Source of the DNA: Photobacterium indicum
GTDB taxonomy: Bacteria > Pseudomonadota > Gammaproteobacteria > Enterobacterales > Vibrionaceae
DNA length: 64,000 bases
Direction of reading: 5' to 3'
Assembly: GCF_003026215.1 (NCBI RefSeq)
Contig: NZ_PYOC01000009.1
Span: 124,001 to 188,000 of the forward strand
In this document: one piece after another, positions 7,914-18,071 of the stretch
How the letters are laid out: every line of letters begins with the position of its first letter
How positions within the stretch are numbered: position 1 is the first letter of the stretch
Notes under the pieces: model-generated
What the model saw: only the letters and a program-made list of their open reading frames with translations
Told to the model about the DNA's origin: nothing
The model's database searches: none
Position numbers and translations under genes: made by a program

Positions 7914-10900
7914 TTATGCAGGATTAAAATCTAACATCTCTTGTATGTTTGTTTCGCTCTTTGGTTCTTGTCCAAAACCACGAAGACCCACCACATGTAC
8001 GTGCTCTCGATCTTTGAAAATCTTACGCACTAACTTGTAGGTCGTTCCCTTTTCAGGGCTAATATTTTCTGGTGCTGCAATTAATAATTGCATATCCAAA
8101 CGCTCACAAAGTTCGAATAGTGTCGCGATGGATTTACCATCTAAACGTGCAGCTTCATCCAAGAACAATAAACGACATGGGATAAGATCTTTACCGCGTA
8201 AGCGGCGCGATTCTTCTTCCCAGCTTTGAATCACCATCAGTAGAATTGCCTGGCCCGTACCAATGGCTTCACCCGTGGATAACGCGCCAGATTCAGCCTG
8301 TAGCCAACCGTCTGTACCACGGTTTACTTCAATGCTTAATTCTAGGTAGTTACGGTAATCCAATAATTCTTCACCTAAGATTTGCGGCGAACGCTGCCCC
8401 ATATCAATATGAGGATTCAAACGCTGGAACAACTTCGCAATAGCTTCAGAGAAGGTTAAGCGGTTATTACCAAATAAGTCTTGGTGTTGGTCTTGCTGCT
8501 CAGCCAAACCACTCAGCAATGATTCGTGCGTCTCGCGTACTTTAACGTTTAGACGTACACCATTAACCTGACCAAAACCGATATTTTGCAAACCTTGGTT
8601 TAGCATACGAATACGGTTTTGCTCACGCTGAATCGTTTTTCGAATAATGTTCGCAACAGAGTCAGAACTGATAGCCAAACGTTGTTCACGTGCTGTTAGC
8701 TCTTCAGTAAGGCGGGCGAGCTCTACCTCCATCTCTTCAATCGCTTCAACCGGATCATCGGTACGAATAATATCGTGACGGATACGTTCACGAAGATGTT
8801 GATAAACAGCAATGTAGAACAGTACTTTACGCTCAGGGCGCGAAATATCTTCAGAAGCACGTAAGGCATCACGCAAGTCTTCGTTATCTGCGACGGCAAG
8901 ACGTAAAGCACCTAATGATTTATCCGATAATGAACGTAATTCATCAGCAGACATATACGCCATTTCACGGCGGTGTAAACGGCGCTCAACATCATTTTCG
9001 CGTGCTAGGCGTAATACTGCACACCAGCCTGCTTTCGCATTCACGACCAACTTACGAATTTCTTGGTACTCTTTGCCTACTTTACGCAGACGTTTCACCA
9101 ATGCCTTCATTTCAAGTTCAATGGAGGTAATCGCTTTTTCTAGCTCACTACGACGGCTACGCGAACTGTGTAGACGTTCATTAAGCTCATCACGGCGAAT
9201 ACGTGCCCGCTCTTCTGCTTCAACATCAGCACGAACACCCAGCTCTTGCAGCTCACGTTCAAACTCCAGCACGGTTTCACGTTTGGCTTGATGCGAACTC
9301 TTTAACGACGCCATTAACTGGTTGTACTGGTTCGCTTGCGCACGAGCTTGTTTAAGGGCATCACGACAACGTGTACGTTCACGCTCTGCTGCTACCAATT
9401 TCGCTTTAAGCTGCTCATTAAGCTCTGAGCTTTTGTTCACTAACTCAACAGAATCGATATACGTGAAGTGATGACGACGCTCTACCAAATCGGCGACAGC
9501 AAATATCTGCTTCTTAAGAGCCTGTAGTCGACTATCAGCATCAACATAACTTGTTTGTAGTGCATCAAATTGCTCTGGATCCGCATCTAGCGCAGACACT
9601 AAACCTTCAAGCTCTGTAATGGCTCTACCGTGACGATCTAAGTAATTACGCGCTTCATCAAGTTGTGAAAGTTGCTGCTCTACTTCTTCAAAACGAGCAG
9701 TTAAGGTTTCATCTTCTAACAAGTTAACAAGCGGGTTCAGTTTACCTAATAACGCTAAGCCTTCACGCGCTGCGACAAGCTGGCTACGTTGCTGTTGTTC
9801 TTTAGCCGCTGCATCGGCTAATTGACGGGTCGCTTGATTTCGCTTTTCTCTCGCAAGCTTTAATTCCGCTTCAGGATCAGCATTGAATGCTATCGACATG
9901 TGTGTCGCGACAAAACTGTTAAAGCTCTGATATAAACGCTGGAGCTTTTGCGAATCAAATGCCGATTTCGCGTGGTCTTCAATCAGTTGATCACGTTCTT
10001 CACGTAATTGCTCTAGACGTTGTTCACGAGCTGCTCGCCCAAATAGAGGCACCTTCGGATAACGAGAATAGCGTAATTGACGGTCGTTTAAGTGAACGCA
10101 TATCGCCCCGTCTAATTCATCAACATCAAAGCCGCTGTCATCAAATGAATCAACATCGCCTTCAATGATATAGAGATCGTCGGGGCAATCTTCTAATGCG
10201 ATGAGCTTATCTTTAATATCTTTAAGGTCGGGTACAACAATCGCATGACGAGCAGGACCATACATCGCGCTAAAATACGGTGCATCAGCTAAAGTAATGT
10301 CATCATAAATTTCAGACAGTAGACTGCCGCCAAGTGTATCTGCTAAGCCACTTAAACGTGCATCATCACTGCCACCAGGCTGTGCAAGACGTTCAATATC
10401 AAGCTCCAGTTGTTTCTTGCTCAAGGCAAGCTGATCACGATGAGCAGAGACTTCACGTTCATTGTCTAATGTTTGTTGCATTGCATTCATAACAGACTGA
10501 CTATCTGTTAATTCTGCATCTACCTGATCAGACAGTTTTTCAAGTGCATCAGATGCGGCAATCCATGCGGGTGCCGACGCTTCTAAAGACTTAATTTGAG
10601 TACCTAGTTGCTGCTCTTGACGACGCAAATCGTTGCGTTGATCAACTAAAGCTTCTTGTTCTTGCTCAAGACTTTCGAATGTAGCTCCATGACGAGCTTG
10701 CTCTTCTGCTAACACTAACTCGCTATCAACAACAGTTGCAAAACGCTTGCTGTAACTTTCTGCCAGCTCAACCGCTTGACGTTGATTACGCACACTGCGT
10801 TCAAGATCACGGTACTGACCTTTTAGCTGATCGCCTCGCTCTGAAACTGCACGAAGTCGACGAGCATGTGTGATCAATTCACGGGCTTTTTGACCAGCCG

Positions 10901-12374
10901 TTGCTCGGTCAATGGCACCCGCAATGGTCTGGACAATTTTAAGGCCTTTCTCAAATTGTTCAGCCGCCGCAGACGACATATCCAACTTGTGTTTAAGTGC
11001 CAATAAAGCGGTGGTTTGTAATTCTTGGTCACGCTTTAGTTGCGACAAATATGCAGGTGCGTTATCAGCCAATAAATCATTAACATTCGACAGTTCACGT
11101 GCTTTTTCTAAAGCATGAACCGCTTGTTGATATTGTAAAGCACGGGTTTGCTGCATATTCAATGCTTGCTGGTAGTCAGCAAGCTGCGTCTTCAAGCTAT
11201 CAACTTCTTCTTCAGTTAATACAGCTTGTTCTTCAGCCATTGCAAGTTGTTCAGCCGCTTCTTCAACGACCATTACCTGCTCTTCAAGACGCTCGGTTAA
11301 TTCTTCTAGATCTTCTTTATAACGTTCGATCTTTTCTTGTTGACGTACTGCATTTTGTACAAGTTGCAGATGATCAGACGCTGCTTGATGATCTTGCTCT
11401 AAAGCACTTTCACGATCATTTAATTCGTCTAGCTCGCCTGACATGTTAGTCAGTGAGTTATTTTGATCGCCCAGTATCTTGCGTGAACCTAATAATTCGC
11501 CACGTAATTTCAGCGTTGTTTCTAACTTATTACGACGTTCATTAGCATGACGCATATAATCAGCCGCAACATAGTGTGTTGCTTCAGAGATCAAATGCTT
11601 AAATAAATCACGATCGCTTTGAGTCAGCTTAATCGCTTCTAATGTCATGCGGTTTTCACGTAATGCCGCTTCCATATCTTGGAAAGCTTTTTTCACACCG
11701 GAGTTATGTGGTAATAAGTAGTCACGTAACGAACGGGTAATGGCACTTGAAATACCACCGTAAAGTGATGCTTCAATTAAACGATAGAATTTAGAGCGGT
11801 CTTGGGTATTACGCAATTTCTTGGGTAATACACCAAATTCAAACATTTGCGTGTGATAATCCGTAACAGAATTAAAGGCTTTAAATTGTACGCCTTCATA
11901 TTCACCCGCAATTTCTTTCACTTCATTAATTTGACGAACACGAGCCTGATTTTCAGACAAGGTTTCAACCAATAATTCAGTCGGTTTAACGTGTGATGGC
12001 AAACCTTGAATAAGGAACGGTTTAATATCGACTTTTTTATCGCGACCCGCTACTTGCTGCAGTTTTACACCAAAAATAATACGCTGCTTTTTCGAGTTAA
12101 CGACATCCAATGCCGCATAACACGCACCCGGTTTTAACTTACCGTGCAAGCCTTTATCACGAGATGCGTTTGAACTACCCGCTTCTGTGGTATTACGAAA
12201 ATGCAGAAGACTTTGATCAGGAATTAAAGTCGTGATGAACGCAGCCATGGTGGTGGATTTACCCGCACCATTACCGCCAGATAATGTGGTAACCAAATTA
12301 TCGATATCAAAAGTACGAGCAAAAAAGCCGTTCCAGTTGACCATTGTGAGTGATTGATACTTACCGCGTTCCAT
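7914..12374 (-). CDS. mukB: Chromosome condensin MukB (SMC-like ATPase)
   Basis: Large SMC-type ATPase of the MukBEF condensin that extrudes DNA loops and organises the nucleoid. It has 1486 residues, the same as E. coli MukB. Visible parts: Walker A GGNGAGKST (33-41), long coiled-coil arms, central hinge near residues 650-780, ABC signature LSTGEAIGTGQ (from 1365, S1366) and Walker B LLFLDEAARLD with catalytic E1407, all at E. coli-like positions. Its ATG shares one base with the mukE stop (TGATG at 12376-12372), so translation is coupled. Last gene of cmoM-mukF-mukE-mukB. Confidence 0.98.
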   Translation of the reverse strand: MERGKYQSLTMVNWNGFFARTFDIDNLVTTLSGGNGAGKSTTMAAFITTLIPDQSLLHFRNTTEAGSSNASRDKGLHGKLKPGACYAALDVVNSKKQRIIFGVKLQQVAGRDKKVDIKPFLIQGLPSHVKPTELLVETLSENQARVRQINEVKEIAGEYEGVQFKAFNSVTDYHTQMFEFGVLPKKLRNTQDRSKFYRLIEASLYGGISSAITRSLRDYLLPHNSGVKKAFQDMEAALRENRMTLEAIKLTQSDRDLFKHLISEATHYVAADYMRHANERRNKLETTLKLRGELLGSRKILGDQNNSLTNMSGELDELNDRESALEQDHQAASDHLQLVQNAVRQQEKIERYKEDLEELTERLEEQVMVVEEAAEQLAMAEEQAVLTEEEVDSLKTQLADYQQALNMQQTRALQYQQAVHALEKARELSNVNDLLADNAPAYLSQLKRDQELQTTALLALKHKLDMSSAAAEQFEKGLKIVQTIAGAIDRATAGQKARELITHARRLRAVSERGDQLKGQYRDLERSVRNQRQAVELAESYSKRFATVVDSELVLAEEQARHGATFESLEQEQEALVDQRNDLRRQEQQLGTQIKSLEASAPAWIAASDALEKLSDQVDAELTDSQSVMNAMQQTLDNEREVSAHRDQLALSKKQLELDIERLAQPGGSDDARLSGLADTLGGSLLSEIYDDITLADAPYFSAMYGPARHAIVVPDLKDIKDKLIALEDCPDDLYIIEGDVDSFDDSGFDVDELDGAICVHLNDRQLRYSRYPKVPLFGRAAREQRLEQLREERDQLIEDHAKSAFDSQKLQRLYQSFNSFVATHMSIAFNADPEAELKLAREKRNQATRQLADAAAKEQQQRSQLVAAREGLALLGKLNPLVNLLEDETLTARFEEVEQQLSQLDEARNYLDRHGRAITELEGLVSALDADPEQFDALQTSYVDADSRLQALKKQIFAVADLVERRHHFTYIDSVELVNKSSELNEQLKAKLVAAERERTRCRDALKQARAQANQYNQLMASLKSSHQAKRETVLEFERELQELGVRADVEAEERARIRRDELNERLHSSRSRRSELEKAITSIELEMKALVKRLRKVGKEYQEIRKLVVNAKAGWCAVLRLARENDVERRLHRREMAYMSADELRSLSDKSLGALRLAVADNEDLRDALRASEDISRPERKVLFYIAVYQHLRERIRHDIIRTDDPVEAIEEMEVELARLTEELTAREQRLAISSDSVANIIRKTIQREQNRIRMLNQGLQNIGFGQVNGVRLNVKVRETHESLLSGLAEQQDQHQDLFGNNRLTFSEAIAKLFQRLNPHIDMGQRSPQILGEELLDYRNYLELSIEVNRGTDGWLQAESGALSTGEAIGTGQAILLMVIQSWEEESRRLRGKDLIPCRLLFLDEAARLDGKSIATLFELCERLDMQLLIAAPENISPEKGTTYKLVRKIFKDREHVHVVGLRGFGQEPKSETNIQEMLDFNPA

Positions 12375-13108
12375 CAGACTTCACCCTCTTGCATTGTCTG
12401 CTCTGAATCATGATGTTCAGTATCATCCGCGTCAAACCCATCAAGTAAGCTTGATTGACTTGGTTCTTGTTGATGCACAACAGCTTCACCGTCACGAATT
12501 AGGCGTAATTGCGCTTCGCGCACATCATCACCTGTTCGTACATCAGCACCAAAACGGAATACCGATTCACTGATACGGAATTTACCATTTTCACCAATTG
12601 GGATAAGCATACCGATACGACGTAAACGACGAAGCGACGTTTTCACTTTGTCGTACAGTTTTTCACGATCAAGATCGGAACCCGATGCACGGTGTGTAAC
12701 AAACTTCATTAGCTTTTTTTCATCAGCCAACACTAAAAGTTCATCAAACAGCTCTTGATTGGTAAAAATACCTTCATGGGCAAGGCGCTCAGGGCTAAGG
12801 TATAAGAAACACAGCACTTTACCGACCAGCATGTCGATTTCAGACAAGACTGAACGACCAATCAATGACGTAGAACGTGGGCGCAGATAAAAGAACCCCT
12901 CTGGTGCGCGAATAAGTTCGGCATTGTAACGGCGGTAAAACATACCTAACTCACGCTCAAACTCGATCAGTAAAGCGTGGTTATCTAAATCTTCGCTAGA
13001 AACATGACGACCAGATCGGAGCGCATTATCTAGCGCCGGAAAAAGTGGGTTAGCTATCGCTTTTGCCAGTTTTTCAGGCATATATTCTTCAATATTTATC
13101 GATGACAT
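12374..13108 (-). CDS. mukE: Condensin subunit MukE
   Basis: Winged-helix KITE subunit that bridges MukF and MukB in the MukBEF complex. I choose the ATG at 13108, giving MSSINIEEYMPEKLAKAIANP, which aligns with the known E. coli N-terminus; a longer open frame reaches 13189 but would run inside mukF. The 244-residue protein keeps blocks such as NPLFPALDNALRSGRH, IRAPEGFFYLRPRST and FRFGADVR. The start overlaps the mukF stop by 20 bases and the stop overlaps the mukB start by one base, which fits fixed stoichiometry by coupled translation. The acidic C-terminal tail is a little longer than in E. coli. Confidence 0.96.
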   Translation of the reverse strand: MSSINIEEYMPEKLAKAIANPLFPALDNALRSGRHVSSEDLDNHALLIEFERELGMFYRRYNAELIRAPEGFFYLRPRSTSLIGRSVLSEIDMLVGKVLCFLYLSPERLAHEGIFTNQELFDELLVLADEKKLMKFVTHRASGSDLDREKLYDKVKTSLRRLRRIGMLIPIGENGKFRISESVFRFGADVRTGDDVREAQLRLIRDGEAVVHQQEPSQSSLLDGFDADDTEHHDSEQTMQEGEV

Positions 13109-14411
13109 TGGCTTGTACCTTGGCTCCATGTTCATTAATCGCTTCCCAATCAGGCTGAATGGCATTGAAGTCAGATTCGGAATACCCAAGTCTTACTGCC
13201 TGATCAATTACAATTCGCGTTACATCAAAATGTCGCGCTTGCGGGTGTTGAGCCAAATAATCTTTCAGAAGCGAGCTCAAATTAATGGCTGCACCTGTTT
13301 CTTTATGGGCTTTTAGCATTTCAGCAACTTGATCAGAAAGCTGATCATTGACTAGGCTAAGTTCTTCAAATTCCATTTCTTCAGGTACGATGCCTGTTAC
13401 TTCATCATCACGTAAAACTAAGGTTTCATCGCGCATATCAAGTAAACGTTCGGCATCGGCATATGTAAGAAGCCATGGGTTATCGAAGTAATCTGTTACC
13501 GATTGGCGCAAACGCTGGCTAAATGCCCGGTTCTTATCCATATCGATAGCTGTTCGAATAAATTTATGTACGTGGCGATCATAACCAATCCACAAATCAA
13601 TCGCTTGCTGACCCCAATTAATAATACGGTCTAGCTTCATTTGTAGAATAAAGATCATGCCATCAACGAAATCCAGTTCAATATTGCCCTGAATTTCTTC
13701 TTGGATAATCAGCAACTGTGTTTGCAATTGGTCACCAGCAGCTTGCAAGGTGTCTTGCAATTCACGTAACGTGCTTGATGTTTCGTTAAGCAATGCTTCA
13801 CAGTTAGTAATTGCCGCGCGCCAATCTTGAGTCAACAATTCAGCGATATTGGTTTTCACCTGCTGTTGCTGCTCATCCATAGTGCGTTGGTTTAAATCAA
13901 TGCGGTCAAAAATTTCTGCCACTGAATATTTCAACACTGCGTGAACATTCAGTCGCCAGTGCTTCTCGTCACCGCCTTTTTGCGCTGCATCTGCTGCTTT
14001 GTTAATTTCATCAGCGACCATCGCTAATTGAATTGACAACTTCAGCGTCGAATACTCTCGTTGACGTACGTAGTAGTCTGTTATACCTAGCGCTAATGGA
14101 CTTAAACGGTAAATACTTGCACCGTCGTTCATTTCACTGGTAAAGCGCGTAATTAAGCGCTGACGTACTAATTCATTTATGGCGTTGTTGGCACGAAAGG
14201 CTAGAGTTTCTTTTGATTGATCAAATAAATCGCTCACAATACGGAACGCATCAATCAACTCTCCTTCCCCTAATTCTTCATCAAAGCGATCGCCACTTAA
14301 TACAGCAATCGCCAACAAGAACGCCAGCCGTTCGGTTGGTAAGTTAAGCGAGAAATCATGCTGCTTAACCCAAGTCACCAACTCAGGAACGGTCTGGGAA
14401 ACTTCACTCAT
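13089..14411 (-). CDS. mukF: Condensin kleisin subunit MukF
   Basis: Kleisin of the MukBEF condensin: it dimerises through its N-terminal winged-helix domain and closes the ring with MukB heads. Length is 440 residues, equal to E. coli MukF. The N-terminus (VPELVTWVKQHDFSLNLPTERLAF) and the middle helical region are typical. ATG at 14411 follows AAGGACAACGG. First of the three muk genes; cmoM lies 73 bases upstream in the same direction, as in E. coli (smtA-mukFEB). Confidence 0.97.
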   Translation of the reverse strand: MSEVSQTVPELVTWVKQHDFSLNLPTERLAFLLAIAVLSGDRFDEELGEGELIDAFRIVSDLFDQSKETLAFRANNAINELVRQRLITRFTSEMNDGASIYRLSPLALGITDYYVRQREYSTLKLSIQLAMVADEINKAADAAQKGGDEKHWRLNVHAVLKYSVAEIFDRIDLNQRTMDEQQQQVKTNIAELLTQDWRAAITNCEALLNETSSTLRELQDTLQAAGDQLQTQLLIIQEEIQGNIELDFVDGMIFILQMKLDRIINWGQQAIDLWIGYDRHVHKFIRTAIDMDKNRAFSQRLRQSVTDYFDNPWLLTYADAERLLDMRDETLVLRDDEVTGIVPEEMEFEELSLVNDQLSDQVAEMLKAHKETGAAINLSSLLKDYLAQHPQARHFDVTRIVIDQAVRLGYSESDFNAIQPDWEAINEHGAKVQANVIDKY

Positions 14412-14484
14412 CCGTTGTCCTTATTGCTGTTATGTTATGTTCTTTTCTATGGGTAATATGTTCTTTTATAAGGGTAAATAGTGC

Positions 14485-15297
14485 TTATTCACAGTTACTG
14501 CCGTTCACTTGCATCTCTTCGCACAAGGGTTTACGTGCATAAACGTGAATATAACGCCCCAAAGACAAATAAGGCTCCTGACGACAAAGCTTTTGCTCCA
14601 TCTCAAGAACTTGTTCAAAACTGTAATCACCAACCATCGCATTTTGCATGTAATCGTGAAAAGTGCGTACGCCAGTTTTGCCTAAAATAGTTAATCCCGC
14701 GTTTATCAGGCAACTATACACCTCATCAGGCTTAATGCCTTGCTGCGGTTGCAGCTTAAAACGCTTACGATGAGGCATACCTTCTTCTATGTGCGTCAAA
14801 TTACCACAAATTAGGTTTTTAAATAGCAAACCATTGTAGTTATAAAACATCACTGAAATGACACCACCAGGTTTGACTTGTTCCAATAATTGGTCAAGTA
14901 CCGTTATTGGATCCGATAGCCACTCCATCACTGCATGAAAAAGCACCAAATCGACAGGTTCATCAAGATGGTCACCAATATGCTGAACAGGACTATGAAC
15001 TAAGCGATATTGCTTAAGAAGTCCATTTTTAGCAATTTCCTGCTCGGCTAGTGTCAGCATTTCACCAGAAAGATCACATAAAGTGACATGATGACCTAAC
15101 TCTGCAACTTTTTGTGACAATTGTCCGATACCCCCACCAGCGTCTAAAATACGCAGCGGAATATCACCGTCGAACCCAGATAGAATCTGCTCTATATCCT
15201 GCCAGACAACTGTTTGTCGGATCTGCCCTTTGGCAGTGCCATATATGTTTTTCGCAAATTTTTGCGCTAAATCATCAAAATTTCGATCTTCGATCAC
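14485..15297 (-). CDS. cmoM: tRNA 5-carboxymethoxyuridine methyltransferase CmoM (SmtA)
   Basis: SAM-dependent methyltransferase that makes the methyl ester of cmo5U at wobble position 34 of several tRNAs. The 270-residue protein shows the SAM-binding motif LRILDAGGGIGQLS (about 47-60), acidic motif II VTLCDLSGEM and the typical LFHAVMEWLSDP and GRYIHVYARKP blocks. The start is GTG at 15297, giving MIEDRNFDDLA, which aligns with the E. coli N-terminus. It heads the muk operon, the same order as in E. coli, and is divergent from elyC. Confidence 0.93.
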   Translation of the reverse strand: MIEDRNFDDLAQKFAKNIYGTAKGQIRQTVVWQDIEQILSGFDGDIPLRILDAGGGIGQLSQKVAELGHHVTLCDLSGEMLTLAEQEIAKNGLLKQYRLVHSPVQHIGDHLDEPVDLVLFHAVMEWLSDPITVLDQLLEQVKPGGVISVMFYNYNGLLFKNLICGNLTHIEEGMPHRKRFKLQPQQGIKPDEVYSCLINAGLTILGKTGVRTFHDYMQNAMVGDYSFEQVLEMEQKLCRQEPYLSLGRYIHVYARKPLCEEMQVNGSNCE

Positions 15298-15419
15298 GGC
15301 AACTTTACGTTATGATAGTGGTTCAAAAAAAGTGAAGCTTATTTTCTCACAAGCGTTATAGGAATAAAGGCTTGTGATGCTTTTTCAAGCTTGATTGCTG
15401 AAATTTCGGACGACATTAC

Positions 15420-16274
15420 ATGTTTGAACTAAAAAAAATGATATCTGCCTTACTTATGCCCCTACCCGCGATGCTTATTCTTGGGTTTATCGGGTTATTG
15501 ATTTTATGGTTTACCCGTCGAAAAGGACTTGCTTCTTGCTTTATCGCTTTTGCGTTCTTAGGAATTTTCATGGTCTCTTTCCAACCGATTGCGACCAGTT
15601 TATTACGCCCATTAGAAACTGAAAACCGACCGTTTGTACCTTCATCCACACCGGTTGATTACATCATGGTACTGGGAAGTGGGCATGTTATTGACAAGGC
15701 AATGCCAATAACATCCGAATTATCTCGTGCTGCCCTAATGCGCCTATCTGAAGGCATGCGCATTTATCGGCTCTTTCCAGGCTCTAAATTGATTCTATCC
15801 GGTTATGGTGGAGGCAGTGATATAAGCCAAGCACGTATGATGGCAAAAGTCGCATTAGCGCTAGGGGTGAACAAATCTGATATTTTATTACTTGAAACGG
15901 CCCGTGATACTTGGGAAGAAGCATTTCAAGCAGCCTCTGTTGTGGGTGATAAGAATATGGTGCTCGTTACCTCGGCAAGCCATATGACACGCGCATTGTA
16001 TGAGTTTAATCAGGCAGGGCTAACCCCAACACCCGCTCCCACTAACTTCTTAGCCAGTAATAAGATTAAGCAACCATGGGACAGATACGCGCCTAAAGCA
16101 AAGTATCTCGAGCAAACTGAGCGCTATTGGCATGAGACCATGGGGCAGATTTGGCAAAGAATACGCGATACAGCAGCAAACGTTGAAAAAGACAAAGCGG
16201 ATGAAACCAATAAAAATGCAAATATCAGCCCTGTCGAAGTATTGGATGAAAACGACAGTACTGCCACGCCATAA
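15420..16274 (+). CDS. elyC: Envelope biogenesis factor ElyC (DUF218 family)
   Basis: Inner-membrane protein needed in E. coli for normal peptidoglycan assembly at low temperature and linked to undecaprenyl-phosphate metabolism. Two N-terminal membrane segments (about 7-30 and 36-58) precede a DUF218 domain: YIMVLGSG, SRAALMRLSEGMRIYR, KLILSGYGGG and ARDTWEEAFQAA. At 284 residues it is slightly longer than E. coli ElyC (259) because of a polar tail. It is divergent from cmoM, the E. coli arrangement. A hairpin terminator follows the stop. Confidence 0.9.
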   Translation: MFELKKMISALLMPLPAMLILGFIGLLILWFTRRKGLASCFIAFAFLGIFMVSFQPIATSLLRPLETENRPFVPSSTPVDYIMVLGSGHVIDKAMPITSELSRAALMRLSEGMRIYRLFPGSKLILSGYGGGSDISQARMMAKVALALGVNKSDILLLETARDTWEEAFQAASVVGDKNMVLVTSASHMTRALYEFNQAGLTPTPAPTNFLASNKIKQPWDRYAPKAKYLEQTERYWHETMGQIWQRIRDTAANVEKDKADETNKNANISPVEVLDENDSTATP

Positions 16275-16306
16275 AACAAAGTAGTAAAATCACACAAAAC
16301 CAACAT

Positions 16307-16335
16307 AAGGCTAACATTCATTGTTAGCCTTTTTT
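16307..16335 (+). terminator. Intrinsic terminator of elyC
   Basis: Perfect 10-bp stem AAGGCTAACA (16307-16316) with 16322-16331, loop TTCAT, followed by a T-run. Confidence 0.9.
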
Positions 16336-16607
16336 ATTCACCAAGCAAATACCTCTTTTACTTAGCTTTTCTGCTTGAAGTACACATTTCAACCCTTATT
16401 ACTAAAAGTTTTATTATGTGCGATTTTCATATAGGAAATTCACCTAAAAGTACTAACGGTTTTGCAACTCACGTCATATTATCTACGCCCTAAGCATATT
16501 GATGCTTCTGTCGGTATTTCTTAAACATATTTTAGACACAACACACTTTTGTAATAAGTAAGTAAACGGACTTACGGCTTAACTTCTCTTTTTTTAGGAT
16601 TCCACCC
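16336..16607 (+). promoter_or_regulatory. Leader region of tcyP
   Basis: AT-rich gap without a convincing gene. It contains a short hairpin GTAAGT/ACTTAC shortly before tcyP and an AGGA ribosome site 9 bases from the ATG. In E. coli tcyP is a CysB target; I cannot recognise a CysB site by eye. Confidence 0.3.
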
Positions 16608-18005
16608 ATGATTTATCCCATTATCAACTTGGCTTTTTTTGCCCTACTCATTGCTTTATTGCTGAAGCAACAACGCACAGAACAAACTCTTTCTAAGCGC
16701 GTGTTTACTAGCCTTGGCTTAGGGGTACTTTTTGGTGGCGCATTACAACTCATTTATGGTGGTGGCAGCCAGATAGTTGCAGACACACTTGAGTACGTGA
16801 ACATTGTTGGTGCCGGTTATGTCAGCCTACTGAAAATGATCATCATGCCGCTAATCATGGTGTCTATCATTGGCGCTATCGTGAAAGTGAAAGACTCAGG
16901 TTCACTGGGTAAAATATCAGGATTAACCATTGGTATTCTGCTGGCGACAACAGCGGCTTCAGCGTTAATTGGTATTCTAGTTAGCAATATGTTTGGCTTA
17001 TCTGCAGATGGTATTGTGCAAGGCGCACGAGAAATTGCACGTGGCGAAATGCTTGAATCACGCTTAACGAACATTGAAGCTGTGTCGTTTGCTGACATGG
17101 TTATTTCTTTCTTTCCTGGTAACCCATTTGCTGACTTAGCAGGTAGCCGTGCTACATCGACTATTGCCGTTGTTATCTTCTCTGCTTTCATTGGTGTAGC
17201 AAGCCTGAGTGTTATGCGTACTCATCCTGAATTGGGTGCAAGCTTCGAAAAGTTCATTAACGTTGCTCAAGAAATTGTTCGTACATTAGTACGCATGGTA
17301 CTTAGCCTAACGCCTTACGGTGTTCTTGCGTTAATGACCAAGGTTGTCGCAGGCTCTAACTATGCTGATATTCTAAGCCTAATTAATTTTGTGGTCGCGT
17401 CTTACGTTGGCTTAGCACTAATCCTTGTTCTGCATTTAGTTCTTGTTTCATTCGTAGGTGTTAACCCAATTCGTTTCTTGAAGAAGATTCTTCCGGTACT
17501 GCTGTTTGCTTTCACTTCGCGTTCAAGCGCTGGCACTATCCCACTAAATATTGATGCGCAAGTTAAGCAACTGGGTAACGGTGAAGGGGTTTCAAACTTC
17601 TCGGCATCATTCGGGGCGACAATGGGCCAGAATGGTTGTGCAGGTTTATACCCTGCGATGCTTGCAGTAATGATTGCACCAACTATTGGCATAAATCCAC
17701 TAGACCCAGGCTTCATTGCAACACTTGTAGCGATTGTAACGATCAGTTCATTTGGCATTGCAGGTGTAGGTGGTGGCGCAACATTTGCTGCGCTAATTGT
17801 TCTTTCTGCTCTTGATATGCCTGTTGCGCTTGCTGGTCTACTTATTTCAATCGAACCTTTGATCGATATGGGCCGTACTGCTGTAAACGTTAGTGGTGCC
17901 ATGACGGCCGGTACTATTACTTCTCGTGTACTGGGGCAAGCTGATGACACCATCTTCAATCAAGACCTTGAAACAGATACAACGACTGATACTGCGAAAG
18001 TGTAA
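16608..18005 (+). CDS. tcyP: L-cystine:proton symporter TcyP (DAACS family)
   Basis: Secondary transporter for L-cystine in the inner membrane. The 465-residue protein matches E. coli TcyP (YdjN, 463) along its length: NIVGAGYVSLLKMIIMPL, NMFGLSADGIVQG, LTPYGVLALMTKVVAGSN, the serine-rich reentrant motif FTSRSSAGTIPLN, GATMGQNGCAGLYPAML and IEPLIDMGRTAVNVSGAMTAG. About eight membrane helices with two reentrant loops are expected for the family. It stands alone; the hairpin just after it (18044-18071) terminates leftward rather than rightward transcripts. Confidence 0.92.
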   Translation: MIYPIINLAFFALLIALLLKQQRTEQTLSKRVFTSLGLGVLFGGALQLIYGGGSQIVADTLEYVNIVGAGYVSLLKMIIMPLIMVSIIGAIVKVKDSGSLGKISGLTIGILLATTAASALIGILVSNMFGLSADGIVQGAREIARGEMLESRLTNIEAVSFADMVISFFPGNPFADLAGSRATSTIAVVIFSAFIGVASLSVMRTHPELGASFEKFINVAQEIVRTLVRMVLSLTPYGVLALMTKVVAGSNYADILSLINFVVASYVGLALILVLHLVLVSFVGVNPIRFLKKILPVLLFAFTSRSSAGTIPLNIDAQVKQLGNGEGVSNFSASFGATMGQNGCAGLYPAMLAVMIAPTIGINPLDPGFIATLVAIVTISSFGIAGVGGGATFAALIVLSALDMPVALAGLLISIEPLIDMGRTAVNVSGAMTAGTITSRVLGQADDTIFNQDLETDTTTDTAKV

Positions 18006-18037
18006 TCTGTTTTAAAGTTGGCTTTTCAAAAGATAAT

Positions 18038-18071
18038 ATAAAAAATCCGAGTGCATGATTACACTCGGATT
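18038..18071 (-). terminator. Leftward intrinsic terminator (chemoreceptor transcript; IS-derived)
   Basis: Perfect 10-bp stem AATCCGAGTG (18044-18053) with 18062-18071. Only the minus strand has a following T-run (six T), so it ends transcripts coming from the chemoreceptor gene on the right. Its right arm belongs to the IS4-like repeat at 18055-18127; hairpins just inside IS tips that block outside transcription are known for several IS families. Confidence 0.75.

Noticed and set aside
17402..17959. Long antisense frame (185 codons) opposite tcyP
   Set aside because: Low-complexity product that mirrors the hydrophobic codon pattern of the transporter; no ribosome site or family resemblance. 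Similar shadows at 16817-17191 and 25553-25861 were dropped for the same reason.
18044..18071. Hairpin as the terminator of tcyP
   Set aside because: No T-run follows on the plus strand; the T-run is on the minus strand only.
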